The translations under genes were made by a program, and so were the position numbers. A stretch of 64,000 bases of DNA, from assembly GCA_017304475.1 (NCBI GenBank), contig JAFKKV010000009.1, positions 62,001-126,000 of the forward strand, in the 5' to 3' direction. This document shows positions 19,514 through 32,509 of the stretch, piece by piece. Source of the stretch: Hyphomicrobiales bacterium (GTDB lineage Bacteria > Pseudomonadota > Alphaproteobacteria > Rhizobiales > Phreatobacteraceae). A model generated the notes under the pieces. That model saw nothing but the letters and a program-made list of their open reading frames with translations. It ran no database searches and had not been told where the DNA came from. Within the stretch, counting starts at the first letter, position 1; the number at the start of each line of letters is the position of its first letter.

Positions 19514-21015
19514 GACGGGGCTCCGTGAATGCCGCCCATCAGGAGGCCGACCTGTTCGCGGGAAAAATCGGCGGCCGGACGGGCTTCCGACAGGGTCCCG
19601 GCGGACATGACGGCGAGCCGGTCGGCCAGCTCATAGAGCTCGTCGAGATCCTGGCTGATGACGACGACGGCGGCGCCACGCACCGCAAGATCGATCAGGG
19701 CCTGGCGAATGGCGGCGGCGGCGGCGGCATCGACGCCCCAGGTCGGCTGGGCCACGACCAGCAGCATCGGCTCGCGCAGGATCTCGCGGCCGACCACGAA
19801 TTTCTGCAGGTTGCCGCCGGAGAGAGACTTGGCCATGGGATCGCCGCCGCCGGCACGGACGTCGAAGGCCTTGACCACCCGCGCCACCCAGCGGCCGATG
19901 GCGGCGCGATCGATCAGGCCGCGCGCGACGAAGCCATTGGTCGCATGGCCCGACAGAAGCGCATTGTCGGTCAGCGAAAAATCCGGCGCGGCGGCATGGC
20001 CGAGCCGCTCCTCCGGAACGAAGGCCGCGCCATGCCGGCGCCGCGTGGTGATGCCGTCGCGGCCGGACGCCTTGCCGTCGATCAGGATCGTTTCCGGCGG
20101 GCTCGGCCGTTCGCCCGACAGCGCCTGGAACAGCTCGTCCTGGCCATTGCCGGCGACCCCGGCGATCCCGAGGATTTCGCCGGCCCGGACGGCAAGCGAG
20201 ATCCGCTCCAGCGTCACGCCATGGCTGTCGGCGGCGGCGAGCGACAGCTCCCGCACCTCCAGGCGGACCGCCCCCACCGCATGGGTCACGGCTTTAAGCG
20301 GGGCCACGTCGGTGCCGACCATCAGGCGGGCGAGGCTTGCCGCGGTCTCGGCGCGCGGATCGCAGGCCGCCACCACCTTGCCGCCGCGCAGGATGGTGGC
20401 GCGGTCGCAGAGCCGGCGCACCTCGTCGAGCTTGTGCGAGATATAGAGCACGCTGCGGCCCTCGGCCTTCAAGGCCTCCAGCGTGGTGAAGAGCTGGTCG
20501 ACCTCCTGCGGGGTCAGCACCGAGGTCGGCTCGTCGAGAATCAACAGCCGGGGGTTCTGAATGAGCGCGCGGACGATCTCGATGCGCTGGCGCTCGCCGA
20601 CCGACAGCGACCAGACCTCGCGCCTGGGCTCGAGCGGCAGGCCATAGGCGCGCGACAATTCGGCGACCGCGGCCTCGATACGGGGCATGGTGGTGGCACG
20701 TGGCAGCGACAGCGCGACGTTTTCGGCAACCGTGAGCGCCTCGAACAGCGAGAAATGCTGAAACACCATACCGATGCCGAGCGCCCGCGCCTCCGCCGGA
20801 TTGGCCAGTCGGACATTGCGGCCGGCCCAGGCAATGCTGCCCTCGGCCGGCTGCAGCAGGCCGTAGAGGATCTTGACCAGGGTCGATTTGCCGGCTCCGT
20901 TCTCGCCGAGCAGGGCATGGATCTCGGCCGGCTGGACGGTCAGGTCGACATGATCATTGGCGGTGAGCGCGCCGAACCGCTTGACGATGCCGCGCGCCTC
21001 GATCAGGGCGGCCAT
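19510..21015 (-). CDS. ABC transporter ATPase with two nucleotide-binding domains (NupA/YufO-like)
   Basis: A 501-residue fused ATPase. The first domain has Walker A GENGAGKST, signature LSVGERQRIEI and Walker B LLILDEPTSVLTP. The second has a degenerate Walker A (GVAGNGQDEL), signature KSLSGGNLQK and a Walker B with Gln for Glu (LLVVAQPTWGVD), as is normal in the sugar/BMP class. The open frame runs on to 21231, but ATG at 21015 starts the domain and overlaps the deaminase stop by one base. It powers the two downstream permeases. Confidence 0.93.
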   Translation of the reverse strand: MAALIEARGIVKRFGALTANDHVDLTVQPAEIHALLGENGAGKSTLVKILYGLLQPAEGSIAWAGRNVRLANPAEARALGIGMVFQHFSLFEALTVAENVALSLPRATTMPRIEAAVAELSRAYGLPLEPRREVWSLSVGERQRIEIVRALIQNPRLLILDEPTSVLTPQEVDQLFTTLEALKAEGRSVLYISHKLDEVRRLCDRATILRGGKVVAACDPRAETAASLARLMVGTDVAPLKAVTHAVGAVRLEVRELSLAAADSHGVTLERISLAVRAGEILGIAGVAGNGQDELFQALSGERPSPPETILIDGKASGRDGITTRRRHGAAFVPEERLGHAAAPDFSLTDNALLSGHATNGFVARGLIDRAAIGRWVARVVKAFDVRAGGGDPMAKSLSGGNLQKFVVGREILREPMLLVVAQPTWGVDAAAAAAIRQALIDLAVRGAAVVVISQDLDELYELADRLAVMSAGTLSEARPAADFSREQVGLLMGGIHGAPS

Positions 21016-21506
21016 CAATAGGCGACCTTGTCGGATTTGGCGGCCCAGTCCCGGAACACCGCCAGCGCCTCGGCGCCGGGCTGATGCTCCATCGTGACCA
21101 TGGTGGTCGACGGCGCCCGGGCCACCTCGCCGTAAAAGGGCGCATCGTCGAAATCGATGGCGGCGGCATCGTCGCGGGTATTGGCATAGACGATGCGGTC
21201 GAGCCGCGCCCAGAGCGCCGAGGCCAGGCACATCGGACAGGGTTCGCAGCTGGTATAGAGTGTCGCGCCCTTCAGGTCGAAGCGGCCGAGCGCGGCGCAG
21301 GCCCGCCGGATCGCCACGACCTCGGCATGGGCGGTCGGGTCATTGGTCGAGGTGACCTGGTTCCAGCCCTCGGCGACGACCCTGTCGCCGATCGTCACCA
21401 CCGCGCCGAAAGGCCCGCCTTCGCCCTTTTCCATATGCTCGCGCGACAGCGCCACGGCACGGGCCATGAACAGGGAATCGAGGGTGGCGGCGGCAGGAGC
21501 GGTCAT
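21015..21506 (-). CDS. Nucleoside/guanine deaminase (cytidine-deaminase fold)
   Basis: A 163-residue zinc deaminase. The catalytic HAE motif is in PTAHAEVVAIRRAC and the zinc-binding PCxxC in TSCEPCPMCLASALWARLD, with the Tyr-rich DRIVYANTRDDA strand typical of guanine deaminase GuaD. It would convert guanine to xanthine, or deaminate a related base. It is the first gene of the run with a nucleoside-type ABC transporter and is coupled to the ATPase (TGATG), which supports a purine-salvage role. Confidence 0.88.
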   Translation of the reverse strand: MTAPAAATLDSLFMARAVALSREHMEKGEGGPFGAVVTIGDRVVAEGWNQVTSTNDPTAHAEVVAIRRACAALGRFDLKGATLYTSCEPCPMCLASALWARLDRIVYANTRDDAAAIDFDDAPFYGEVARAPSTTMVTMEHQPGAEALAVFRDWAAKSDKVAY

Positions 21507-21600
21507 TCGCCGATCACACGCGGACGCGACGCCCAAGTCAATTCCGAAGCCGGTTCCACAGGCCTCATCACGAACCCCCGCCGTGCCCGACATGCCGCCG

Positions 21601-22809
21601 TCACAGCACGCCGGCGTCATGCAGCGCCGCGATCTCGCCGGCCGAATAGCCGGCCGCCGCCAGCACCGCGTCGGTATGTTCGCCAAGCCGCGCGCCGGGC
21701 CAGCGGATCTTGCCCGGCGTGCGCATCAGTTTCGGCACCACGCCCTGCATGGCCATCCGACCGAATTCGGCGGTGGCGACCTCGACCACCATGTCGCGCG
21801 CCCGGAAATGCGGATCGGCGGCGACCGCGGCGGCGTCATTGACCCCGCCGGCCGGGACGGAAGCCGCGTCCAGCAGTTTCAAGAGTTCGTCGCGCCGGCG
21901 GGTCACCGTCCAGTCGGCGATGATGCGGTCGATTTCGTCCTGGTTTTCCGGCTGGCCGCGCGCGCCATGGGTGGCGAAACGCGGATCATGTTTGAGGTCC
22001 GCCATGCCCATGACCTCGGCGAGCCGGGCGAAGATCGTGTCGGCATTGGCGCCGATGACGATGTGATGGCCATCCAGCGTCGGATAGATGTTGGACGGCG
22101 CAAATCCCGGCGCGGTCAGGCCGGTGCGGCCACGGACATGGCCGGTGACCGAATATTCGGCGACGATACCCTCGCTCGCCGCCAGGATCGCATCGGTCAA
22201 GCCGACATCGATGACCTGGCCCTGGCCGTCGCGGCCGCGCTGGTGCAGCGCGGCCAGGATGCCGAAGGCGGTGTAGATGCCGGCCAGCGTATCGCCGATC
22301 GACAGGCCGGTGCGGGTCGGCAGCCGGTCGGGATAGCCGTTGATGACGCGCATGCCGCCGATCGCTTCCGCCACGGCGGCGAAACCTGCCTTCTCGGAAT
22401 AGGGGCCGTACTGGCCGTAGCCGGAGACCCGCGCGACGATCAGCCGGGGGTTCATCGCCTGCAGGGCCGCAACCGTCAGGCCCCATTTTTCCAGCGTACC
22501 AGGACGGAAATTTTCCAGCAGCACGTCGGCCTCGGCGATCAGCCGGCGCAGCACCTCCTGGCCCTTTTCCTTGCGGAGGTCGACGGTGATGCTGCGCTTG
22601 TTGCGGCCGATCACCGGCCACCAGACCGAGGCGCCGTCCTTCTTGGCATAGCCCCATTGGCGCATGGCATCGCCCTTGCCGGGGTCTTCGAACTTGATCA
22701 GGTCGGCGCCCATATCGGCCAGCAGCTGGCCACAATAGGGCCCGGCGATGAACGAGCCGAGCTCGATCACCCTGATATCGGCGAGCGGACCGGCTGACGA
22801 TTCGGACAT
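21601..22809 (-). CDS. Class III (CaiB/BaiF) CoA-transferase
   Basis: A 402-residue CoA-transferase with the family opening GPLADIRVIELGSFIAGPYCGQLLADMGADLIKFE, read in pieces, then WPVIGRNKRSITVDLR and GSYSEK-like PYSEKAGFAAVAEAIGG. These enzymes move CoA between carboxylic acids such as oxalate/formate, carnitine or succinyl donors; the substrate is not identifiable. GGGAAG lies five bases before the ATG. It is the last gene downstream of the aap genes on the same strand, 87 bp after aapM, and occupies the place where aapP is often found. Confidence 0.9.
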   Translation of the reverse strand: MSESSAGPLADIRVIELGSFIAGPYCGQLLADMGADLIKFEDPGKGDAMRQWGYAKKDGASVWWPVIGRNKRSITVDLRKEKGQEVLRRLIAEADVLLENFRPGTLEKWGLTVAALQAMNPRLIVARVSGYGQYGPYSEKAGFAAVAEAIGGMRVINGYPDRLPTRTGLSIGDTLAGIYTAFGILAALHQRGRDGQGQVIDVGLTDAILAASEGIVAEYSVTGHVRGRTGLTAPGFAPSNIYPTLDGHHIVIGANADTIFARLAEVMGMADLKHDPRFATHGARGQPENQDEIDRIIADWTVTRRRDELLKLLDAASVPAGGVNDAAAVAADPHFRARDMVVEVATAEFGRMAMQGVVPKLMRTPGKIRWPGARLGEHTDAVLAAAGYSAGEIAALHDAGVL

Positions 22810-22896
22810 GGCGACTTCCCGCGGCAAGAGACGGGCGAGAACTAGCCGCCCGGTTCCGGCCCGGCAATGGCCAGGCCCCGATGCCGGCCTCGCCCG

Positions 22897-23976
22897 CTAA
22901 TAGGTGGTCTTCTTGCCTTCCAGCCGGCGGGCCCAGCGCGACAGGCCGAAGCAGATGATCCAGTAGACCGAACCGGCGAAGACATAGGCCTCGTTGTTCA
23001 TGCCGACCCAGTTGGGATCGGCGAGCGAGGCTTGCGCGATGCCGAGCAGATCGAAGATCGAGACGATCGACACGAGCGAGGTGTTCTTCACCAGCGCGAT
23101 GAATTCGTTGGTCATGGCCGGCATGGCGATGCGCAGCGCCTGCGGCAGCACGATCAGCCGGGTGGTGGTCCAATAGCCCAGGCTGGACGCCGCGGCGGCC
23201 TCCCATTGGCCCTTGGGGATGGCCTGCAGACCGCCCCGGACCGCCTCCGCCATATAGGCGGCGATGACGAAGGCGAGGCCGACGACCGCGCGCACCAGCC
23301 GGTCGATGTCCCAGCCGACCGGCATGATCAGCGGCAGCAGCAGGGAGGCCAGGAAGATCACCGTGATGATCGGCACGCCCCGCCAGAACTCGATGAAGAT
23401 GACCGAGAGCGTCCGGATGACAGGCAATTCCGACCGCCGGCCGAGCGCCATGACGATGCCGAGCGGCACCGCCAGCACGCCGGCATAGACCGACAGGAAG
23501 ACGGTCAGCATCAGCCCGCCCCATTGGCGGGTTTCGACCACCGCCAGGCCGAAGCCGCCCCTGAGCAGCCAGACGCCGGCCACCATGACGACCAGCCACA
23601 TGAGCGGCACGACGCGGCCGCGCTGCGGCATGGCCCGCCAGAACGACAGGGCGACGGTGGCCAGCAGCAGCAGGCCGGCCAGATTGATGCGCCAGCGCTC
23701 TTCGCCCGGGTAGAGCCCGTACATGAACTGGCCGAAGCGAGCCCGGATGAACACCCAGCAGGCGCCGCCGCTGGTGCAGTCATTGCGCGTGGTGCCGACG
23801 AAATTGGCGTCGATCAGGGCCCAGCGGACGACCGGCACGAGGATCGCCACAAGGGCGACGACACAGAGCGCCGAGACGACGGCGTCCAGCGGGGTCGCGA
23901 AATAATCGCCGCGCAGCCGCCTGAAAATGGACGGGCTTCGCGGCCGGGCGAGATCGGAGGTGGCCACTTGCGTCAT
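22897..23976 (-). CDS. aapM: General L-amino acid ABC transporter permease AapM
   Basis: A 359-residue polar-amino-acid permease of the His/Glu/Gln family. The longer N-terminal part is typical of AapM and the EAA loop is EAVRGGLQAIPKGQWEAAAASSLGYW near residue 250. The C-terminus is RRLEGKKTTY. Its ATG overlaps the aapQ stop by four bases. With AapQ it forms the inner-membrane channel of a broad-range amino-acid importer. The open frame continues upstream for about 330 further codons antisense-like to aapQ and is not used. Confidence 0.94.
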   Translation of the reverse strand: MTQVATSDLARPRSPSIFRRLRGDYFATPLDAVVSALCVVALVAILVPVVRWALIDANFVGTTRNDCTSGGACWVFIRARFGQFMYGLYPGEERWRINLAGLLLLATVALSFWRAMPQRGRVVPLMWLVVMVAGVWLLRGGFGLAVVETRQWGGLMLTVFLSVYAGVLAVPLGIVMALGRRSELPVIRTLSVIFIEFWRGVPIITVIFLASLLLPLIMPVGWDIDRLVRAVVGLAFVIAAYMAEAVRGGLQAIPKGQWEAAAASSLGYWTTTRLIVLPQALRIAMPAMTNEFIALVKNTSLVSIVSIFDLLGIAQASLADPNWVGMNNEAYVFAGSVYWIICFGLSRWARRLEGKKTTY

Positions 23977-25136
23977 CGGGTCACCAGCGCTGTCTTGGCG
24001 TTGTACCAGTTCATGAAGCCGGACACGGCGAGCCCGATCACCAGGTAGATGGCGAGCGTGATGGCGATGATTTCGATCGCCTGGCCGGTATTGTTGAGCG
24101 CCGAACCGACGAAGACGCTGACCAGATCGGGATAGGCGATCGCCGCGCCGAAGGACGAGTTCTTCAGCACGTTGAGATATTGGCTGGTCATCGGCGGGAT
24201 CATCACCCGCATGGCCTGCGGGATGACGACGAGGTTCAGCGCACGGTTCGATCTCAGGCCGAGTGCGTAAGCCGCTTCCCATTGGCCCTTGACGACCGCC
24301 TGGATGCCGCCGCGCACGACCTCGGCGATGAAGCCCGCCGTATAGACGGTCAGCGCCAGGAACAGCGCGACGAATTCCGGCACCAGCACGAAGCCGCCGC
24401 GGAAATTGAAGCCGCGGAAGGCCGGCACGTCCCAGGCGGTGAGGAAACCGGCGGTGCAAAAGGCGACCACCGGCAGGCCGATGAGCAAGCCGAGGCCGGT
24501 CGCCCAGGCCGGGAAGATCTGGCCGGTCTCGTCGCGCCGGCGCTTCGCCCACAGCGCGATCGCCGCCTGGGCGATGATGCCGGCAATGACCACCAGCGCC
24601 GCGATCTTGAAGCTCGAGGTTTCCGTCGGCACCGGAATGGTCAGGCCGCGATTGTTCAGGAAGGCGACGCTGAAAATGCCGATCGACTGGCGCGGCGCCG
24701 GCAAGGCGTTGATGACCAGCGAGTACCAGAACATGACGAAGAACAGGAGCGGGATGTTGCGCACGATCTCGATGAAGGCGCCCGCCATGCCGGACAGCAG
24801 CTTGTTCTTCGAGAGCCGGGCCACGCCGATCACGAAGCCGAGCAAGGTGGCCGCGATGATCGACACGATGGTGACCACCAGGGTGTTGACCACGCCGACC
24901 CAGAGCAGGCCCAGAATATTGGAGCTGCTGGTATAGCTGGTCAGCACGAAGGGCACGTCGATGCCCGAGGTGCGCCACAGGAAATCAAAGCCGGAGGCGA
25001 TGCCGGCATTGACCATGTTCTGCGACGCGTTACGCACGATGAACACGGTGACGATGACCAGGGCCAGCAGGATCACGACCTGCCAGAAGATCTCGCGGAC
25101 ACGCTTGTCGTAGATGAGCCGGGTCAGTTCAGCCAT
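23973..25136 (-). CDS. aapQ: General L-amino acid ABC transporter permease AapQ
   Basis: A 387-residue permease with the AapQ layout: a first helix after DKRVREIFWQVVILLAL, a large periplasmic segment, and the EAA loop EVVRGGIQAVVKGQWEAAYALGLR near residue 285. It is coupled to aapM by an ATGA overlap and separated from aapJ by 118 bp that hold a strong hairpin. The longer frame to 25175 lacks family similarity, and MAELTRLIYDKRVRE from 25136 is the usual start. Confidence 0.95.
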   Translation of the reverse strand: MAELTRLIYDKRVREIFWQVVILLALVIVTVFIVRNASQNMVNAGIASGFDFLWRTSGIDVPFVLTSYTSSSNILGLLWVGVVNTLVVTIVSIIAATLLGFVIGVARLSKNKLLSGMAGAFIEIVRNIPLLFFVMFWYSLVINALPAPRQSIGIFSVAFLNNRGLTIPVPTETSSFKIAALVVIAGIIAQAAIALWAKRRRDETGQIFPAWATGLGLLIGLPVVAFCTAGFLTAWDVPAFRGFNFRGGFVLVPEFVALFLALTVYTAGFIAEVVRGGIQAVVKGQWEAAYALGLRSNRALNLVVIPQAMRVMIPPMTSQYLNVLKNSSFGAAIAYPDLVSVFVGSALNNTGQAIEIIAITLAIYLVIGLAVSGFMNWYNAKTALVTR

Positions 25137-25211
25137 GGCACACGACGTCAGGAGGACGGTGGGCCTCTCCCGCAAGAGCCGGGAAAGGCCGCGATGGCGA
25201 TGAGGCGGTCA

Positions 25212-25248
25212 GGCCGGCGCGCGCCCGGGACGGGCGCGGCCGCCGGCC
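25212..25248 (-). terminator. Intercistronic hairpin between aapJ and aapQ
   Basis: GGCCGGCG-CGCGCCCG, a GGA loop, CGGGCGCG, two unpaired bases and CGCCGGCC form a 16-bp, almost all G:C stem just after the aapJ stop. There is no T-run. Such stem-loops after binding-protein genes usually protect the upstream message and reduce read-through into the permeases. Confidence 0.5.
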
Positions 25249-25254
25249 GTCATG

Positions 25255-26289
25255 TCACTGGAAGGGCGGCGTGAACAGCAGGCCGCCACGGGTCCACAGC
25301 TGGTTCTGGCCGCGCTCGAGGCCAAGCGGCGAGCCCTTGCCGACGGTGCGCTCATAGCTTTCGGCGTAATTGCCGACCTGCTTGATGGCGTTGAACATCC
25401 AGTCGTTGGGCAGGCCCAGCATGGCGCCGAAGCCGCCGTCCGCGCCGAGCAGGCGGCGGATCTCGGCATTCTTCGAATTGGCGCGCATGTCGTCGACATT
25501 CTTCGAGGTGACGCCGAGATATTCGGCCGCGATCACGCCGTTCAGCACCCAGCGGACGATGGCCTGCCAGCGCTCGTCGCCCCAGCGGGTGACCGGCCCC
25601 TGCGGGTCGTTGGAAATGGTCTCGGTCATGATGGTGTGTTCGGCCGGGTTCTTCAGCTTGATGCGCTGGCCGGCAAGCGCGCCGAGGCCGGCGGTATAGC
25701 TGTCGCAGCGGCCGGCATCATAGGCGGCGATCGCGTCGTCGTTCTTCTGGAAGTTGATGATCGAGACCTTGAGATTGCGCTCGCGGAAATAGTCGGCCGC
25801 CATGCGCTCCTCGGTGGAGCCGGCGGCGACGCAGATCGAAGCGTTCTCGAGATCCGAGGGCTTCTTGGCGCCCGAGGCGGTGCGCACGATGAAGGTCTGG
25901 CCCTCGTAGAAATTGATGCCCTGGAAGTTCACCCCGAGCGTGACGTTGCGCGAATAGGTGATGGTGGTGTTGCGCGAGAGCACGTCGACCTGGCCGGACT
26001 GCAGCACCGGCCAGCGCTGCTGCACCGAGGTCGGCGTGAAGCGGACCTTGGTGGCGTCGCCGAGGACGGCGGCGGCCAAGGCGCGGCAATAGTCGACGTC
26101 GAGGCCGGACCACTCGCCCTTGTCATTGGCGAAGGAGAAACCCGGCAGGCCAAGATGCACGCCGCATTCGAGATGGCCGCGGGCGCGGATGGCGTCGAGC
26201 GTCGGGCTCGGGGCGAGCTGCTGGGCGCTCGCAGCGCCGGCTCCGCCCAGGATGGCGGCAACCAGCGCGCCACGGAACAGACTCTTCAT
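25255..26289 (-). CDS. aapJ: General L-amino acid-binding periplasmic protein AapJ
   Basis: A 344-residue periplasmic binding protein with a signal peptide (MKSLFRGALVAAILGGAGAASAQ). The mature part starts with DAIRARGHLECGVHLGLPGF and shows GLDVDYCRALAAAVLGD, DVLSRNTTITYSRNVTLGV and ENASICVAAGSTEE, as in AapJ/BztA proteins. It captures many L-amino acids for AapQM. GGGAG lies seven bases before the ATG at 26289. It is the first gene of the aapJQM run, downstream of trpS on the same strand. Confidence 0.95.
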   Translation of the reverse strand: MKSLFRGALVAAILGGAGAASAQQLAPSPTLDAIRARGHLECGVHLGLPGFSFANDKGEWSGLDVDYCRALAAAVLGDATKVRFTPTSVQQRWPVLQSGQVDVLSRNTTITYSRNVTLGVNFQGINFYEGQTFIVRTASGAKKPSDLENASICVAAGSTEERMAADYFRERNLKVSIINFQKNDDAIAAYDAGRCDSYTAGLGALAGQRIKLKNPAEHTIMTETISNDPQGPVTRWGDERWQAIVRWVLNGVIAAEYLGVTSKNVDDMRANSKNAEIRRLLGADGGFGAMLGLPNDWMFNAIKQVGNYAESYERTVGKGSPLGLERGQNQLWTRGGLLFTPPFQ

Positions 26290-26390
26290 GGTTAGGCTCC
26301 CATTCCCCCGCGCCGGAAAATCCGCGCGGATGTTCTTGGCGGCCACAGTTCCGAGCGGCGAGCGCGGAGTCAACAGGCAAGACGGAGACA

Positions 26391-26409
26391 GGCGGGGACA
26401 AGCCCCGCC
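26391..26409 (-). terminator. Hairpin downstream of trpS
   Basis: A perfect 7-bp stem (GGCGGGG, loop ACAAG, CCCCGCC) lies just after the trpS stop and about 100 bp before the aapJ start on the same strand. It has no T-run and could end or slow trpS transcription. Confidence 0.35.
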
Positions 26410-26432
26410 CGTTCGCTGCAACCGGCGGTCGA

Positions 26433-27470
26433 TCAGGACCGGACGAAGCCGACGATGTCCTTGACCGCACTCATGACCGGGGCAGCGATGGCCCGGGCGC
26501 GCTGCGAGCCCTCGGCCAGGATCCGGTCGATCTCGGCGGGGTCGGCGACCAGCCGCTTCATCTCGCCGGAGATCGGCGCGAGCTTGGCCACCGCCACGTC
26601 GGCCAGCGCCGCCTTGAAGCCGGAGAACTGGCCGCCGCCGAATTCGGCCAGCACGTCGGCCTTGGTCCGGCCGGACAGGGCGGCGAAAATGCCGACCAGG
26701 TTGTCGGCCTCGGCGCGGCCCTCCAGGCCCTTCTCCTCCGAGGGCAGCGCCTCGGGATCGGTGCGCGCCTTGCGGATCTTCTGCGAGATCGTGTCGGCGT
26801 CGTCGGTCAGATTGATGCGCGAATAGTCGGAAGGATCCGACTTCGACATTTTCTTGGTGCCGTCGCGCAGGCTCATGACGCGTGTCGCCGGCCCCATGAT
26901 CACCGGCTCGGTGACCGGGAAGAAGCCGTCGCCATGGCCGAGTTCGGCGATGCGCGGGCCGAAATCATTGTTGAACTTGATGGCGATGTCGCGGGTCAGT
27001 TCCAGATGCTGCTTCTGGTCCTCGCCGACGGGCACATGGGTCGCGCGATAGACCAGGATGTCGGCCGCCATCAGGCTCGGATAAGCGAACAGGCCGAGCG
27101 AGACGTTCTCGCGGTCCTTGCCGGCCTTTTCCTTGAACTGGGTCATGCGGCTCATCCAGCCCATGCGCGCGATGCAGTTGAACACCCAGGCCAGCTCGGC
27201 GTGCTCGTGCACCTGGCTCTGGTTGAACAGGATCGAGCGCTTCGGGTCGATGCCGGCGGCGATATAGGCCGCGGTCACCTCGCGGATCGCCTTCTGCAGC
27301 TGGGCCGGGTCCTGCCACACGGTGATCGCGTGCATGTCGACGACACAATAGATGCAATCGTGCGTCTCCTGCATGCGCACCCAATTGACCAGCGCGCCCA
27401 GGTAATTGCCGAGGTGCAGGTCGCCGGATGGTTGCATGCCGGAGAAGACGAGTGGCTTGAAGGTCGCCAT
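26433..27470 (-). CDS. trpS: Tryptophanyl-tRNA synthetase
   Basis: A 345-residue class Ic synthetase. The HIGH-like motif is in [17 protein letters not shown] (residues 10-26), the KMSKS motif is exact in [11 protein letters not shown] near residue 210, and the specificity segment [10 protein letters not shown] is present. It charges tRNA-Trp in the cytoplasm. It starts [13 protein letters not shown] with a GGAA-type ribosome-binding site. The sensor kinase lies 104 bp upstream on the same strand and the aap genes follow. Confidence 0.97.
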   Translation of the reverse strand: MATFKPLVFSGMQPSGDLHLGNYLGALVNWVRMQETHDCIYCVVDMHAITVWQDPAQLQKAIREVTAAYIAAGIDPKRSILFNQSQVHEHAELAWVFNCIARMGWMSRMTQFKEKAGKDRENVSLGLFAYPSLMAADILVYRATHVPVGEDQKQHLELTRDIAIKFNNDFGPRIAELGHGDGFFPVTEPVIMGPATRVMSLRDGTKKMSKSDPSDYSRINLTDDADTISQKIRKARTDPEALPSEEKGLEGRAEADNLVGIFAALSGRTKADVLAEFGGGQFSGFKAALADVAVAKLAPISGEMKRLVADPAEIDRILAEGSQRARAIAAPVMSAVKDIVGFVRS

Positions 27471-27574
27471 GGACGCGGATTCCCTTGAAGGACGGCGCGA
27501 AAATGCACCGATAAGGAGGCGCGCTTCCTCGCATGGGAGGCGCGCCGTTTCAAGGTTTCGCGTGGTTCGGGCCG

Positions 27575-31630
<4,056 letters not shown>

Positions 31631-31748
31631 CCGGGCGATCCCCTAACGGCGGCGCGCGGTCGCACCGCCCACATGATGAACGAAGTCTTGACGGATAGTG
31701 TCGGAACCAACGCCGCCCGTCCACGCCGGCTCGCAACTGCGAACGCTC

Positions 31749-31765
31749 AACCCTTTATTAGGGTT
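31749..31765. promoter_or_regulatory. Perfect AT-rich inverted repeat between the kinase and phasin genes
   Basis: AACCCT-TTATT-AGGGTT, a 6-bp inverted repeat with a 5-base centre, in the 269-bp divergent gap between the kinase start (31630) and the first phasin start (31900). It is the most AT-rich part of that gap. It could be an operator; nothing else in the gap is recognised. Confidence 0.3.
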
Positions 31766-31899
31766 AATGTAGGCGCCACCGGCGCATCCGCAATCGGCCC
31801 CCCTGTGTACGCGCATCGAGGAGCGCTTCCGCTTTGCGCCAATCTGGGCAATGATTCGCGTCGAGGCGTCGGTTCGCACACTGAGTCGGGGAGGACCGC

Positions 31900-32286
31900 A
31901 TGGTCGCAAAAGCACCCGTTGCCTATGAGATTCCGCTCGAGATGCGCGAATTCGCGGACAAAAGCGTGGAGCAGGCGCGCAAGGCCTTCGACGGCTTCGT
32001 GGGCGCGGCCCACCGCACCGTGACCGCCATGGAAGGCTCGGGTGAGACCGTCCAGACCGGCGCCCGCGATGTCGGCCGCAAGGCCATCGAGATCGCCGAG
32101 ATCAACGTCGCGGCCAGTTTCGCTTTCGCCCAGAAGCTGGTGCGGGCCACCGACATGGTCGAGGTGATGCAGCTCCAGGCGGAATTTCTGAAGAGCCAGA
32201 TGCAGGCCATGCAGGCCCAGGCGAAGGAACTCGGCGCCACGCTAGCCGGCGGCGGCGTGCGGACGCCGCGCAACGGCAAGGCCTGA
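31900..32286 (+). CDS. Phasin family protein
   Basis: A 128-residue phasin (PF09361). Residues 12-100 form the amphipathic helical phasin domain (REFADKSVEQARKAFDGFVGAA, then AEINVAASFAFAQKLVRATDMVEVMQLQAEFLKSQ, read in pieces), with a Gln/Ala-rich heptad stretch and a basic tail. Phasins coat polyhydroxyalkanoate granules. GGGGAGG lies five bases before the ATG. It is followed by a second phasin in the same direction after a 223-bp gap with its own control site. No PHA synthase gene is in the window. Confidence 0.88.
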   Translation: MVAKAPVAYEIPLEMREFADKSVEQARKAFDGFVGAAHRTVTAMEGSGETVQTGARDVGRKAIEIAEINVAASFAFAQKLVRATDMVEVMQLQAEFLKSQMQAMQAQAKELGATLAGGGVRTPRNGKA

Positions 32287-32342
32287 ATCGTCCCGACAGG
32301 CATGGCAGCGGCGGGCTCAGGGCCCGAATGAACATCTGCGCC

Positions 32343-32375
32343 TTGTGCATTGCAGTAAAATGTTGCGACGCACAA
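32343..32375 (+). promoter_or_regulatory. TGC-rich PhaR-like operator upstream of the second phasin
   Basis: TTGTGC (32343-32348) and GCACAA (32370-32375) form an outer inverted repeat around TTGCAG and TGTTGCG. This TGC/GCA-rich layout resembles binding sites of PhaR, the repressor of phasin genes in alphaproteobacteria. A CTGC/GCAG pair (32336-32339, 32351-32354) overlaps it. It lies about 135-167 bases before the phasin start at 32510. Confidence 0.5.
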
Positions 32376-32509
32376 TGAAATGCGCTATGGCCTTGGTCAA
32401 CGCCGGTCTCCAAGCAGTCGAACTGCGGATCGGTCCGCCCGAGGACGCCTCATCTAGGGGGAAGGCTTCACGGGACCTCTATGTTCGATTCCCCGCGAGG
32501 AAATGCGAC

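Noticed and set aside
31741..31770. A possible CtrA site (TTAA-N7-TTAA) near the kinase promoter.
   Set aside because: Only one TTAA half is present at usable spacing; the inverted repeat AACCCT/AGGGTT explains the AT-rich block better.
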